Assembly: GCF_900112225.1 (NCBI RefSeq)
Contig: NZ_FOLD01000006.1
Coordinates: 140,881-204,880, forward strand
Reading direction: 5' to 3'
From: Massilia yuzhufengensis
GTDB taxonomy: Bacteria > Pseudomonadota > Gammaproteobacteria > Burkholderiales > Burkholderiaceae_D
DNA: 64,000 nt
In this document: positions 1 through 13,297 of the stretch, piece after piece
How positions within the stretch are numbered: the stretch's first letter is position 1
Layout of the letters: each line of letters begins with the position of its first letter
The notes under the pieces: generated by a model
Database searches by the model: none
What the model was told of the DNA's origin: nothing
The model's input: the letters and a program-made list of their open reading frames with translations, nothing else
Position numbers and translations under genes: made by a program

Positions 1-155
1 AACGCTCATTAATAATTAATCGTTTGAACAATGAGCAGTTTCTTTTTGAACCAGGCCTACCACAGCAGCAACTCGCGCACTTCTTAACGTCGCTCCAACC
101 AATATCATGCACCACGGGATTCGAAAAGCTTCGGCGCCTAGCTGGCATGCGCTAA
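1..155 (+). CDS. 3' end of an unidentified protein gene, cut by the window edge
   Basis: A frame is open from base 3 to a TAA at 153-155 and gives 50 C-terminal residues that look protein-like (mixed hydrophobic and charged, ending GFEKLRRLAGMR). The start lies outside the window. The codons are AT-richer than in the genes further right, like the neighbouring RelA/SpoT-type gene, with which it is convergent. I do not recognise the family. The short length means a chance open frame cannot be excluded. Confidence 0.4.
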   Translation, partial: RSLIINRLNNEQFLFEPGLPQQQLAHFLTSLQPISCTTGFEKLRRLAGMR

Positions 156-214
156 CTCTCTGAAACAGCTGCACAGAAACGCGAGGAATCAAGTTAGGGT
201 CGGGCCCATACAGT
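156..214. other. Short convergent intergenic stretch, nothing recognised
   Basis: This lies between the stop of the truncated left-edge frame and the stop of the RelA/SpoT-type gene. I see no clear hairpin with a T-run, no tRNA and no repeat. Confidence 0.4.
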
Positions 215-1369
215 TTATTTCTCGCGCCAGCGAAAGAGTCTCCGATAGAAATCGGACCAAATACTCCCTCCCCCTTTTGGAAGCTCCAGACTATTTATAA
301 GAAGTAGGTGACGCACAAAATCAGTCGAGTCGGCAAAATAATTAGGGTACGCCTCCTTTAGCCCGCCCACCGCTGTAGTCGAAACCAATGCAACGACCAA
401 ATGATCGGTTGCTGCTGCGGTTTTTTCACATTGAATATAGCGCTCTTCTGCTTCCGCATTCATGTCATCACTGAAGATGCTGACGCTGACCTGTTTCTTC
501 TTTGTATTAACCTCGATCAGAGCATATCCAGTTACCAATACTTGACTCAATCGTTCGTCAACAATCTTTAACCCGTGCGCGAATGCTTGTAACGTATCAA
601 CTACCGACAATTTCTCCGAAGACTGTTTCGCATCACGGCAAGCTTCAATTAAAGATTTATTATTTAATATGACTTCACCGTAAGTTTCGAACTTCTGTCG
701 CGGCGTTAGGGTGTCAAATAAGTGTATCGATTCCATTATCGCGAACTGGCGACTGATGTTCCTAAAGAAGGTTTTCCACGCAGCATCACCCCGGTTGGAT
801 TTGAGAGCTTGGCCGGTGAACAAATCAACTATCTCTAGCGCCGTTGCCCAATCATGCTGCAGCGCTGTTCGAATCTGAATCTCTATGCTTTTTTTCTCTG
901 AATTATCACCTGAGAATTGACCAATCAGATGATATCCGCGATATCCGTCATCTTTAGGATTCTTGATATAGTCTTTAGACCTTATTTTTCCTTGAGCGGT
1001 TTTGAACTCCGAACGTTTGCGCAGATCCCGGACAAGCTGCCGTAATTTTTTCTCATTTGCGACAATGGCACGGCATCCGCCTATATCTTGCATATTCTTG
1101 AGCTTCATTTGCTCGAATCGACGAAGCTTGGCCACTATCGACGCATATCGTTTAAGGCGTTTCGCGAATATCGTCGCCTTGTCTTTCTTTCGAGCTATAT
1201 CTTGCAATAAATTAAAAGCGGAATCCAGCGCCTTTTCATGACTAAACCTCCAATACGACAAAACATCCATGGACGCAGAGTATTCATCAGGTTGAGTTCT
1301 CACTAATTCCACATCAAGTAACTTCTCACCTGCTCTAATGACTTCTTTCCCAGAGTAAATTCTTTGCAT
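215..1369 (-). CDS. Stand-alone RelA/SpoT-domain protein, (p)ppGpp synthetase-like
   Basis: About 384 residues. A RelA/SpoT nucleotidyltransferase core is visible: MQDIGGCRAIV near residues 93-103, NPKDDGYRGYH near 137-147 and EIQIRTALQHDWA near 163-175. These match the substrate-binding and catalytic blocks of (p)ppGpp synthetases. There is no HD hydrolase domain before it and no TGS or ACT domain after it; the last ~200 residues form an extension I cannot assign. Members of this family make alarmones, or in toxic small-alarmone-synthetase systems act as toxins or phage-defence effectors. The gene is much AT-richer than its neighbours, which suggests transfer. The start could also be a GTG two codons upstream (1375). 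The fold assignment is strong; the biological role is inference. Confidence 0.8.
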   Translation of the reverse strand: MQRIYSGKEVIRAGEKLLDVELVRTQPDEYSASMDVLSYWRFSHEKALDSAFNLLQDIARKKDKATIFAKRLKRYASIVAKLRRFEQMKLKNMQDIGGCRAIVANEKKLRQLVRDLRKRSEFKTAQGKIRSKDYIKNPKDDGYRGYHLIGQFSGDNSEKKSIEIQIRTALQHDWATALEIVDLFTGQALKSNRGDAAWKTFFRNISRQFAIMESIHLFDTLTPRQKFETYGEVILNNKSLIEACRDAKQSSEKLSVVDTLQAFAHGLKIVDERLSQVLVTGYALIEVNTKKKQVSVSIFSDDMNAEAEERYIQCEKTAAATDHLVVALVSTTAVGGLKEAYPNYFADSTDFVRHLLLINSLELPKGGGSIWSDFYRRLFRWREK

Positions 1370-1428
1370 CTCCACTTTTATTCGCCCGCCATTTAGAATT
1401 TTTAGATTTACACCCTATCAATCTAGAC

Positions 1429-1917
1429 TTATCTCCCCGCCAGTCGAATTTTGAATTGGATCGAAACGCCACCGTACAGGCGGTCCCGATACGTGGGAAT
1501 AATCCCCACATTCACCCCCACCCGCTTGTACTCATACGTCAGGGTCGGAATCGCCGCCGCAAACCAGCCGCCGTCGCGCATTTTCGGGTAGCCGTCGAAG
1601 GCCGCCAGCGCCACGCCCACGCGCACCGTCCCTAGCGCGTACGGCTGCCAGATCACCCCCGCATAGTTCGACCACTGCCGGTCACTGTTATAGAAGCGCC
1701 CGGCCGTCGCCGCCATGGTGCCGCTGAAACGGTACTCGGCCGCCAGTCCCTTGTTGGCGCCGTTCAGGCCCTTGTCGCTGTCGAAGTGCGCGGTGGCGAA
1801 GCCGGTGTCGAGCCAGAATTCGCTTGTCGGCGCCGACTCGATTTTCGTGAACAAGTCATCGGCCTGCGCCAGCGGCGCCGCGCACGCCAGCACCAATGGA
1901 AGAAACAGGGAACGCAT
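1429..1917 (-). CDS. Small exported protein, possible outer-membrane beta-barrel
   Basis: 162 residues with a clear signal peptide ([19 protein letters not shown], cleavage near 19-20). The mature part alternates aromatic and small residues in strand-like segments and ends in an amphipathic strand (SIQFKIRL). Spacing of strands and a loop rich in Trp, Tyr and Asp recall small eight-stranded barrels such as PagP, but I cannot show the catalytic residues. Its ATG overlaps the stop of def (TGATG), so it is probably translationally coupled to def. It is the last gene of the galU-def leftward unit and abuts the AT-rich region. Function unknown. Confidence 0.65.
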   Translation of the reverse strand: MRSLFLPLVLACAAPLAQADDLFTKIESAPTSEFWLDTGFATAHFDSDKGLNGANKGLAAEYRFSGTMAATAGRFYNSDRQWSNYAGVIWQPYALGTVRVGVALAAFDGYPKMRDGGWFAAAIPTLTYEYKRVGVNVGIIPTYRDRLYGGVSIQFKIRLAGR

Positions 1918-2453
1918 CAGTCGTCGGCTTTCGGATCGAGATCGGGGAACATCACTTCGGTGAAGCCGAAGCGGGAAAAATCGCGGATGCGCATCGGATA
2001 CAGGATGCCGAGCAGGTGGTCGACCTCGTGCTGCACCACGCGCGCATGGAAACCGTCGGCGTCGCGCACCACCGGTTTGCCGTACTGGTCGACGCCCTCA
2101 TAATGCAGCCTCACGAAACGCGGCACGCTGCCGCGCAGGCCGGGCACCGACAGGCAGCCTTCGAAGCCCTCTTCCATCTTGTCCGAGCGCGGCGTGAGCA
2201 CGGGATTGATCAGCACCGTCTCGGGCACCGGCGGCGCATCGGGATAGCGCCCGTTTTTCGCGAAGCCGTAGATCACCAGCTGCAGGTTGACGCCGATCTG
2301 CGGCGCGGCCAGGCCGGCGCCGTTGGCCGCGTGCATGGTGTCGAACATGTCGGCGATCAGCGCATGCAGTTCGGGCGTATCGAACTGGCGCACCGGTTCG
2401 GCCACGCGCAGCAGGCGCGGGTCGCCCATGCGCAGGATCTCGCGCACCGTCAT
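1917..2453 (-). CDS. def: Peptide deformylase
   Basis: 178 residues, a usual length. It removes the formyl group from the N-terminal methionine of new proteins, in the cytoplasm. All three family motifs are present: GLAAPQ at 47-52, EGCLS at 98-102 (Cys100 is a metal ligand) and QHEVDHL at 141-147 (His142 and His146 are metal ligands, Glu143 catalytic). It overlaps galU upstream by 4 bp (ATGA) and the small exported protein downstream by 1 bp, so the three are likely cotranscribed. It is not next to fmt, the usual def partner, so this may be an additional deformylase paralogue; that is inference. Confidence 0.95.
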   Translation of the reverse strand: MTVREILRMGDPRLLRVAEPVRQFDTPELHALIADMFDTMHAANGAGLAAPQIGVNLQLVIYGFAKNGRYPDAPPVPETVLINPVLTPRSDKMEEGFEGCLSVPGLRGSVPRFVRLHYEGVDQYGKPVVRDADGFHARVVQHEVDHLLGILYPMRIRDFSRFGFTEVMFPDLDPKADD

Positions 2454-3343
2454 GGCAGCTTCCCCTGCTCCAGCAAGGCGGCGAGGCAGGCGCGGAAGCC
2501 CTCGGCGGTCTCGGGGTGCTTCAGGCCGATCGCGGCGGTAGCCTGCAGGTATCCCAGCTTGGAGCCGCAGTCGTAGCGCTGGCCCTCATAGCGGTAGGCC
2601 AGCACGCGCTCGGCCTGCATCATGGCGGCGATGCCGTCGGTGAGCTGGATCTCGCCGCCGGCGCCGGTGCCGAGGTTTTCCAGGTAGCCGAAGATGGACC
2701 CCGAGAGCACATAGCGCCCGGCCACGGCCAGGGTCGACGGCGCCAGCTCCGGCGCGGGTTTCTCGACGATGCCCGACACCAGCTCCAGGCCGGGGCGGTA
2801 GCTCGACACGCTGACGATGCCGTACTGGCGGGTGTTTTCGCGCGGGACATCCTGCACCGCCAGGATGCTGGAGCGCTCGAACGAATACAGGTCGGTCATC
2901 TGCGCCAGCACCGGCTTCTGGCCGGGACCGGTGTCCATGAAGTCGTCCGCCAGCAGCACCGCGAACGGCTCGTCGCCGATCACGGGCCGCGCGCACAGCA
3001 CGGCGTGGCCCAGGCCCAGCGGGGCCGACTGGCGGATGTAGATGCAGTTGACGTTCTTCGGTATCACCCCGCGCACCACGTCGAGCAGGGCCTGCTTGCC
3101 GGCCGCTTCCAGCTCGGCTTCGAGTTCATAGGCCTTGTCGAAGTGGTCTTCGATGGCGCGCTTGTTGCGGCCCGTGATGAACACCAGTTCGGTGATGCCG
3201 GCCGCCACCGCTTCTTCGACGGCGTACTGGATCAGCGGCTTGTCGACGATCGGCAGCATCTCCTTCGGCTGCGCCTTGGTGGCGGGCAGGAAGCGGCTGC
3301 CCAGGCCGGCGACAGGGAATACGGCTTTGCGGATCAGGGTCAT
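2450..3343 (-). CDS. galU: UTP-glucose-1-phosphate uridylyltransferase
   Basis: 297 residues. It makes UDP-glucose from UTP and glucose-1-phosphate, the precursor for exopolysaccharide, LPS sugars and trehalose. The N-terminal nucleotide-binding signature [19 protein letters not shown] (13-31) and the downstream IVDKPLIQY are typical of bacterial GalU. The reading frame is open 37 codons further upstream, but that part overlaps ligA and is compositionally a shadow; the ATG at 3343 gives the family N-terminus [10 protein letters not shown]. The start lies 10 bp after the ligA stop, and the stop overlaps the def start. Confidence 0.95.
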   Translation of the reverse strand: MTLIRKAVFPVAGLGSRFLPATKAQPKEMLPIVDKPLIQYAVEEAVAAGITELVFITGRNKRAIEDHFDKAYELEAELEAAGKQALLDVVRGVIPKNVNCIYIRQSAPLGLGHAVLCARPVIGDEPFAVLLADDFMDTGPGQKPVLAQMTDLYSFERSSILAVQDVPRENTRQYGIVSVSSYRPGLELVSGIVEKPAPELAPSTLAVAGRYVLSGSIFGYLENLGTGAGGEIQLTDGIAAMMQAERVLAYRYEGQRYDCGSKLGYLQATAAIGLKHPETAEGFRACLAALLEQGKLP

Positions 3344-3353
3344 GGCGTGCTTT

Positions 3354-6857
<3,504 letters not shown>

Positions 6858-6861
<4 letters not shown>

Positions 6862-9800
6862 GCTGCTTGTGCCTCAGTAGCGAAATTCGCGGCGGACTCC
6901 ATGTCCACCGCCACAATGCGCGATACGCCCTGCTCCTGCATCGTCACACCGATCAGTTGGTTGGCCATCTCCATCGCAATCTTGTTATGCGAGATGAAGA
7001 GGAATTGGGTATGTTCGGACATGCGCTTGACCATGCGGCAGAAGCGCTCGGTGTTGGCGTCGTCCAGTGGCGCGTCGACCTCGTCCAGCAGGCAGAACGG
7101 CGCCGGGTTCAGGCGGAACATCGAGAACACCAGCGCGGTCGCCGTGAGTGCCTTCTCGCCGCCGGACAGCAGGTGGATGGTGGCGTTCTTCTTGCCCGGC
7201 GGCTGGGCCATCACCTGCACGCCGGAATCCAGGATTTCGTCGCCGGTCATCACCAGCTTGGCGTTGCCGCCGCCGAACAGGATCGGGAACAGCTCCGAGA
7301 AGTGCGTGTTGACGCGGTCAAAGGTGTCCTGCAGCAGGTCGCGCGTTTCGCGGTCGATGCGGTGGATCGCGTCTTCCAGCGTGTTGATCGCTTCCTGCAG
7401 GTCGTTGTTCTGCGAATCGAGGTAGCGCTTGCGTTCGGCCGCCTGGGCCAGCTCGTCCACCGCGGCCAGGTTGACTGCGCCCAGGGACGCGATGGCATTG
7501 GTCAGGCGCGTGACCTCGCCCTGCAGGAACTGGGGCTTGAGGTCGGGATTGAGCTTTTGCTGCAGCTCTTCCTCATTGGCGCCGGTATTGGCCAGCGCCT
7601 CGGCGAACTGCTCCTGGTTCAGGCGCGCGGCCTGTTCCTTGAGCTGCATCTCGGTGATGCGGTCGCGCTGCGGCTGCAGGCTGCGCTCGTTGCCCATGCG
7701 CGCCTCTTCCATCTGGCGCAGCTGCTGGGTGATCTGCTCGAGTTCGTGGCGAGCATCGGCCAACGCGCGTTCCTGGGTGCTGCGGCGCTCCAGCAGTTCC
7801 TGCAGGCCCTCGCTGGCGGTGCCGGCTTCCAGCGCTTCGAGTTCCAGCCGTCCGGAGCCCAGGCTGGCGCCGACCTGGTCGGCCTGGCTGGAGGCGGTGG
7901 CGATATTGCGGCGCAGTTCCTCGATCTTGCTGCGCTGGGCGCGCTCGGCGAACTGCGCTTCCTGGGCGCCGCGCTCGAGGTCGCGCAGCTTCTGGCGCGC
8001 ATCCGACAGCAGCTGCTCCTTTTCCATGAAGGCGGTCTGGCCGTCTTCGTGCGCGCCCTGCAGCTCGGCCAGCTCCATGTCGAGCTGCTCGAATTCCTGC
8101 TCGGCCTCGGCGGCGGCCTGGCGCTGCTCGGCTTCCTGGGCGGCGATCTCGGAAAGGTCGGAGGCGATCTGGCCGCTGCGCTGGTTGAAGCGCGCTTCGA
8201 TCTCGCTTTGTTTCAGCACCTCGATCTGCAGCGCGTGCACCTCGCGCGTGAGGGACGCCACGCGCTGGCGCGCATCCTGCAGGCGGCGCGTCAGCTCGCT
8301 GACGGCGGCGTCGGCGCGGGTGGCGCGGCTTTTCGCTTCGTCCGCCAGCATGGCCTGGGCGCGCAGCTGCTTGGTCGTGTTCTCGATGTCGTGCTGGCGC
8401 GCCAGCATGCCGTCCTGCTCGGCGTCGGGCGCGTGGAAGCGCACGCTCGTTTGGGTGACGAGGTGGCCCTGGCGGGTGACGAAGCTGCCGCCCTGGGGCA
8501 GCCTGGCGCGGTTGGCGAAGGCCTCGGCGGCGTCGGTGGCCACGTAGACGCGGTGCAGCCAGTCGTTCAGCACACCGCGCAGGCCGGGCTCGTTCAGGCG
8601 CAGCAGGCTGGCGAAAGGTTTCAGGCCGGGAACGTCGGCAGCCGGGGGCGGTGCGGCCGGCGCCGGCGAATACAGCGCCAGGCGAGCCGGCGGCGCATCG
8701 CTGAAGAAGGCCTTGGCCCAGTCCAGGTTCGACACCTCGAGCGCACCGGCGCGTTCGCGCAGCACGGCTTCCAGCGCCGTTTCCCAGCCCTCCTCGATAT
8801 CGAGCTTTTGCCACAGGCGTGGCATGCCGGCCAGTTCGTGCTTTTCCAGCCAGGGCTGGACCTTGCCCGTGGTCTGCACGCGTTCCTGCATCTGGCGCAG
8901 CGCCGACAGGCGCGCCTCCAGCTGGGCGCTGGCGCTGGACTCCTGCTGTACCAGCGCGTGCGCCTCGCGCCGCTCCTGCTCCACCGCTTCCTGGCGCCCG
9001 GTGGACTCTTCCAGCAGCATGGTCTGCTCTTCCAGCGCCAGCTGCTTTTCTTCCAGTTGCATGCGCAGGTTGTCCAGCGTCGCACTGTTGGGCAGGTTCA
9101 GGCCGTTCCTCTCCTGCTGCAGGCGCTCGCGCCGGCTGGCCAGGCTGGTGAGGATGCCGGCCGCATTGCGCTGGTGCGCGCTGGCCAGTTCGATGCGCTG
9201 CTGGACCTGCATGATGCGGGCGCGCGATTCGTTCGAGCGCTCCTGCGAGGCGCGCCAGGCGGTTTCCAGTTCCGGCACCCGCTCGCCGTGGGCTTCGACG
9301 GCGATCTGGGCGCCCTCGGCGCGCGCGCCGAGTTCTTCCAGCGTGAATTCCGCCTCCGCCAGCTGCTCTTCATACTCCGCGCGCTGGGCCAGCCACCCGT
9401 CGCGCTGGGCGGTGAGCGTGCCGAGCTGGTTCTGCAGGCGGCTGCGCGACTCCACCACGAACTTGATCTGCGCCTCCAGGCTGCCGATCTCGGAATTGGT
9501 CTGGTACAGCGCGCCCTGGGCCGTGTGCAGGCGGTCGCCGGTGGCGAAGTGCGACTGGCGCATGTGTTCGAGCTCGAGCTCCACATTACGCAGCTTGGCC
9601 GTGTGCGCCTCGAGGCTGGTCTGCGCCTCTTCCATCTCGCGGAAGTAGCGCAGCTGCTCGGCCTTGGCTTCGTTCTTGCGCAGCAGCCAGAGCAGCTTCT
9701 GCTTTTCTTCCTGGTCGCTTTGCAGCTGGTGGAAGCGGTTGGCCACGACGGCTTGGGCTTCGAGCTTTTCCAGGTTGGCGTTCAGTTCGCGCAGGATGTC

Positions 9801-10385
9801 CTCGACCCGCAGCAGGTTCTCGCGCGTGTCGGACAGCCGGTTCTCGGTCTCGCGGCGACGTTCCTTGTACTTGGACACGCCGGCGGCTTCCTCGAGGAAG
9901 ACGCGCAGCTCTTCCGGGCGCGACTCGATGATGCGCGAGATCATGCCCTGGCCGATGATGGCGTAGGCGCGCGGGCCCAGGCCAGTGCCGAGGAAGATAT
10001 CCTGGATGTCGCGCCGGCGCACCGGCTGGCTGTTGATGTAGTAGGTGGAGGTACCGTCGCGGGTAAGCGTGCGCTTGACCGCGATCTCGGCGTACTGGCC
10101 CCACTGGCCGGCGGCCTTGCCGTCGCTGTTGTCGAACACCAGCTCGACCGAGGCGCGGCCGGAGGGCTTGCGGTGGGTGGAGCCGTTGAAGATCACGTCC
10201 TGCATCGACTCGCCGCGCAGCTCGGAGGCCTTGGATTCGCCCAGCACCCAGCGCACGGCATCGATGATGTTCGACTTGCCGCAGCCGTTCGGGCCGACCA
10301 CGCCGACCAGCTGGCCGGGCACCTGGAAATTGGTGGGATCGACGAAAGACTTAAATCCCGACAATTTGATGGAGGAAAGGCGCAC
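6858..10385 (-). CDS. smc: Chromosome segregation protein SMC
   Basis: 1175 residues, full length. SMC dimers with ScpA/ScpB compact and segregate chromosomes. Walker A GPNGCGKSN is at 31-39. Two very long coiled-coil arms flank a hinge in the middle (about 510-660). The ABC signature LSGGEK is near 1073-1078 and Walker B FCLLDEVDAPLD near 1097-1108. MRLSSIKLSGFKSF at the N-terminus is the canonical start. scpA and scpB are not adjacent. It is the first gene of the smc-zipA-ligA-galU-def string. Confidence 0.97.
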
Positions 10386-10682
10386 GTTGCTTCGGTTGGG
10401 CTAAGGAGTCGTCGAAGGCGTCATCATACCATCGCTTCCTTGCAATTCGGCCAAGAAGGAAGCTTGCGAACTCGACAATTCGGGGTGAAAGGTGTCGGGG
10501 ACCGTGCGATGGAGAGCATGCTAAACGTGAGACCGTCGTACCGGCGAAGGCCGGTACCCAAGTTCGTAGCTAGTTGATACGCACGCAAAATTAGGCTCCG
10601 GCCTGCGCCGGAGCGACGGGGTTGGGGCGCGGGACTGGCGTGGAGCATGCAGCGCAGAGCCGGCAGTAGCAGCAGTAAGAGC
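10386..10682. other. Intergenic region between smc and the DUF1631 gene
   Basis: About 300 bases without a convincing gene. It contains the smc promoter side and a pair of REP-like palindromes in opposite orientation (10535-10558 and 10594-10616). A 95-codon frame crosses it but follows the repeats and is not protein-like. Confidence 0.6.
10535..10616. repeat. Pair of REP-like palindromes in opposite orientation
   Basis: The first unit (10535-10558) is GTCGTACCGGCGAAGGCC followed by GGTACC; its core CCGGCGAAGGCCGG is an imperfect inverted repeat. A second unit in reverse orientation lies at 10594-10616 (core CTCCGGCCTGCGCCGGAG). The first unit is the exact reverse complement, over 24 bases, of the unit at 57764-57787. 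Related units occur at 43.9-44.0 and 51.8-51.9 kb. This looks like a dispersed extragenic palindrome family. Confidence 0.75.
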
Positions 10683-13007
10683 CTAGCCGACCTGCCCCAC
10701 CATCGAATCATTCATCGCCGCCTCCCCCGCCGCCTCCGTCAGCACCCGCCCAACCACCCCCTCCGCCGCCAGCACCCGGATGCTGCCGGTGCGGAAGGCT
10801 TCGGCCAGGCGCTCGGCCGGGAGGGAAAACGCTTCCTGGCGGCCGGCGCCGGAGAAGATGAAGAGCGTGCGCAGCGGGCTGACCCAGGCCAGCTTCACCT
10901 TGCGCACGCCCGATGCGCCGGTGAATTCGACCCGCATGCCGCGCGCCAGGGTGGCCAGGCTGGCCGCCGCCGGCTCGTCAAGGGCGTCTTCTTCGGCTGC
11001 CGCCGCCTGCTCCTGCGCGATGCGGCGCATGGCGTCCTGCTGGGCCGCTTCCACCGCCAGCTCCAGCTGGCGCTCGGGCGACAGCTCGATCGGGGCGCGC
11101 ACGATCGAGGCGTGGCATTCGGCCAGCTCGGCGAAGAACTGCAGGCGCTCGGCGTCCTGCCACTTGATGGCGTCGAGCCATTTGTTGAGGGTGGTGAGCA
11201 GGGCCGGCAGGCGCGCGATCAGCGCCTTGCGCTGTTCCTGCGTGGCCTTCGGCTTGACGCTCCAGATCAGGTCATCCATGGCGCGGGTGGCGTTGTCCAC
11301 CGCGCCCGGCTTGCTGTCCTCGATGGTATAGGCCAGGACCAGGACCGGCATCCAGCGCTGTTCCAGGAAGGTACCGACCATCGCCACCACCTGCTCGCCG
11401 GCCAGGCGCAGCGACACCGCCTTTTTCGCCGAGCGCGTCGCGGCCAGCTGCTTTTCCTGGCGCGTGGCCTGGGCGATCGGGCCGGCGATGGCAGCCTGCT
11501 GGGCGTGTTCGCGTTCGGCGATGCTCGCTTCCAGGTCGGCCACGGCGGCGGCGAAATCGTCCGGCTGGGTACCGGCGCGCACCTTGTCCACGCCGCGCCG
11601 CATGGCCCGGTAGACCGGGTCGTCCGGGCTGCCCGCCTGTTCCCAGCCCGCGCTCGAGAGCAGGTCGAGCATGCGGCGCGCCGGATGGGTCTCTTCGAAA
11701 AAGAAGCTGCGGTCCTGCAGCGCGGCCTTGAGCACCGGCACCTGCAGGAAGGCGATCAGCTCGCGCGTCTCCCGGGGGATCGATTCGTCCAGCAGCACGG
11801 TTTCGAAAATCCGCGACAGCAGGTCGAGCGTGGTTTCGTCGCCGCGCGACAGGCTGCCCTGGGGCATGCTTTGTTTCAGGCGCGGCAGGTAAAACACGCC
11901 ATGCGGCACGGCCTCGCCCTGGGCCGGCAGCGGGCCGGCCGGCTGGCCGGCGGCGGGAACGCTGGCGGCCAGCCGTTCCAGCATGTCGATGAGCGGCGCC
12001 GGCAAGGCAGCAACCGTCGCCACCTGCGCCTGCACGCCTGCGCCCGCGTGCGACGGCGCCATGACGACGCCATGTGGCGCCGCCTGTCCCGGCGCCGGCT
12101 GGGGCACCGTGGCGGCAGGTGCGGCGCCACCCATGCCGGCCGGCGCAAAACCCGCGGCCGTGCTGGGACGCCAGCCGCCACTGCCCTGCGGCAGGTTGGG
12201 AATCTCCGGCACCGCGCTTTGCGCACCGGCAGCGGCGCCGGCGGCGCCGAACAGCTCGCGCAACTGCTGCGACACGGCCGCATCGCGCCGGGCCCGTGCG
12301 GCCTTGGCGGCGGCGCTGCCGTCGGTTTTGGCGAAGCGTTCGTCCTGGCCACGGGAACGGGCCGGCTTGAGCCGCTCGCCGAGCGCGTCGAGCATCGGCC
12401 CAAGGTCGAACACGATGCCGGTGCGCAGCAGCGGCAGCACCAGCTCGTGCGACTGTTCGTCCGGCTCGAACTCGCACCATGCCTCTTGCAGCGCGCGCAG
12501 GAAGACTTCGGGGCGGAAGGGATTGTGGCTGGCCCGCACCAGTTCGCGGCCGAGCAGCACGCCCAGGCGCACGCCCAGGCTGGCGAGGCGCTCCGAATGC
12601 TGGATGTCGAACGGCCGGCTGATGGCGGCGAAGGCCAGCTGCATGTCCATCACTTCCATCGGCACCAGGCTCAGGGCCAGTGGCGCCGGCGCGGCTGCCG
12701 GTGCGAGCGTGGGCGCGAGCAGCGCGACTTCCTTGCGCAGCGCCAGCTCGATGCCGGTCGCGGCGATGTGCACGAAGGCGTAGGCGTTGTCGTTGAGGAG
12801 ATTGCCGGAGCGGATGCGGCGCACCGCCTGCTGGGGATCGGGTCCAGCCGCGGTCAGGTCGAGCAGCACGGCCACCATGCGCTTGACGGTGTCCATCAGC
12901 CCTTCGGAGGCGTGGCGCGCACCGATACCGACGAGCTCTTCCAGCGTCGCCTGCTGCGCGCTGGCTGCCTTGCGGGTGGCGGGTGTCTGGGCAGTGTGAC
13001 TGGCCAT
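10683..13007 (-). CDS. DUF1631 family protein
   Basis: 774 residues, cytoplasmic (no signal peptide or membrane segment). The N-terminal part has the DUF1631 pattern (helical, with QAVRRIRSGNLLNDNAYAFVH near 58-78). A Gly/Ala/Pro-rich low-complexity section at about 270-345 divides it. The C-terminal ~100 residues (RVEFTGASGVRKVKLAWVS, then LRTLFIFSGAGRQEAFSL) resemble a small beta-barrel of PilZ type, though I do not see a full RxxxR...D/NxSxxG c-di-GMP motif. Function is not established for the family. It stands alone in this orientation; the terminal barrel could be a ligand or protein docking site. Confidence 0.8.
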   Translation of the reverse strand: MASHTAQTPATRKAASAQQATLEELVGIGARHASEGLMDTVKRMVAVLLDLTAAGPDPQQAVRRIRSGNLLNDNAYAFVHIAATGIELALRKEVALLAPTLAPAAAPAPLALSLVPMEVMDMQLAFAAISRPFDIQHSERLASLGVRLGVLLGRELVRASHNPFRPEVFLRALQEAWCEFEPDEQSHELVLPLLRTGIVFDLGPMLDALGERLKPARSRGQDERFAKTDGSAAAKAARARRDAAVSQQLRELFGAAGAAAGAQSAVPEIPNLPQGSGGWRPSTAAGFAPAGMGGAAPAATVPQPAPGQAAPHGVVMAPSHAGAGVQAQVATVAALPAPLIDMLERLAASVPAAGQPAGPLPAQGEAVPHGVFYLPRLKQSMPQGSLSRGDETTLDLLSRIFETVLLDESIPRETRELIAFLQVPVLKAALQDRSFFFEETHPARRMLDLLSSAGWEQAGSPDDPVYRAMRRGVDKVRAGTQPDDFAAAVADLEASIAEREHAQQAAIAGPIAQATRQEKQLAATRSAKKAVSLRLAGEQVVAMVGTFLEQRWMPVLVLAYTIEDSKPGAVDNATRAMDDLIWSVKPKATQEQRKALIARLPALLTTLNKWLDAIKWQDAERLQFFAELAECHASIVRAPIELSPERQLELAVEAAQQDAMRRIAQEQAAAAEEDALDEPAAASLATLARGMRVEFTGASGVRKVKLAWVSPLRTLFIFSGAGRQEAFSLPAERLAEAFRTGSIRVLAAEGVVGRVLTEAAGEAAMNDSMVGQVG

Positions 13008-13297
13008 GGCTGGGAGGACTTGGGGGGAAATATTTCACACCATTGTGCCACATAATTTCCAAGTGGCAATAGAAAGAGTGCATACATCGGTCGCTTGTCC
13101 CTCTGCCTGCCAACTTTTCCGACTATGTTGTAAGAAATAATTTCTTGAGTACGTCGGAGCCTGTCCTACACTGGTTCACGCCTTCATCCGATACCCCTTC
13201 AACAGTACGCCACGCATGATGGGTCGACCGGTAACGCCACAGTAGCCCTGTGGCTCGGCAATGAAATGGCATTTTTTCCAAACTGAAAGGAAATATC
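13008..13297. other. Divergent promoter region between the DUF1631 gene and the KGG-like gene
   Basis: About 290 bases without a gene, AT-richer than its surroundings. It holds a perfect 15-base palindrome AAGAAATAATTTCTT (13132-13146) and a hairpin GCCACAG/CTGTGGC (13236-13242 with 13248-13254). It must carry the promoters for both flanking genes, but no strong -35/-10 pair can be assigned. Confidence 0.45.

Noticed and set aside
111..160. A tRNA remnant near the left edge (GGATTCGAAA resembles a T loop)
   Set aside because: No acceptor or anticodon stem can be built around it, and an open frame crosses it.
10424..10711. A 95-codon minus-strand frame between smc and the DUF1631 gene
   Set aside because: It is made largely of the REP-like repeats and has no protein-like conservation signal.
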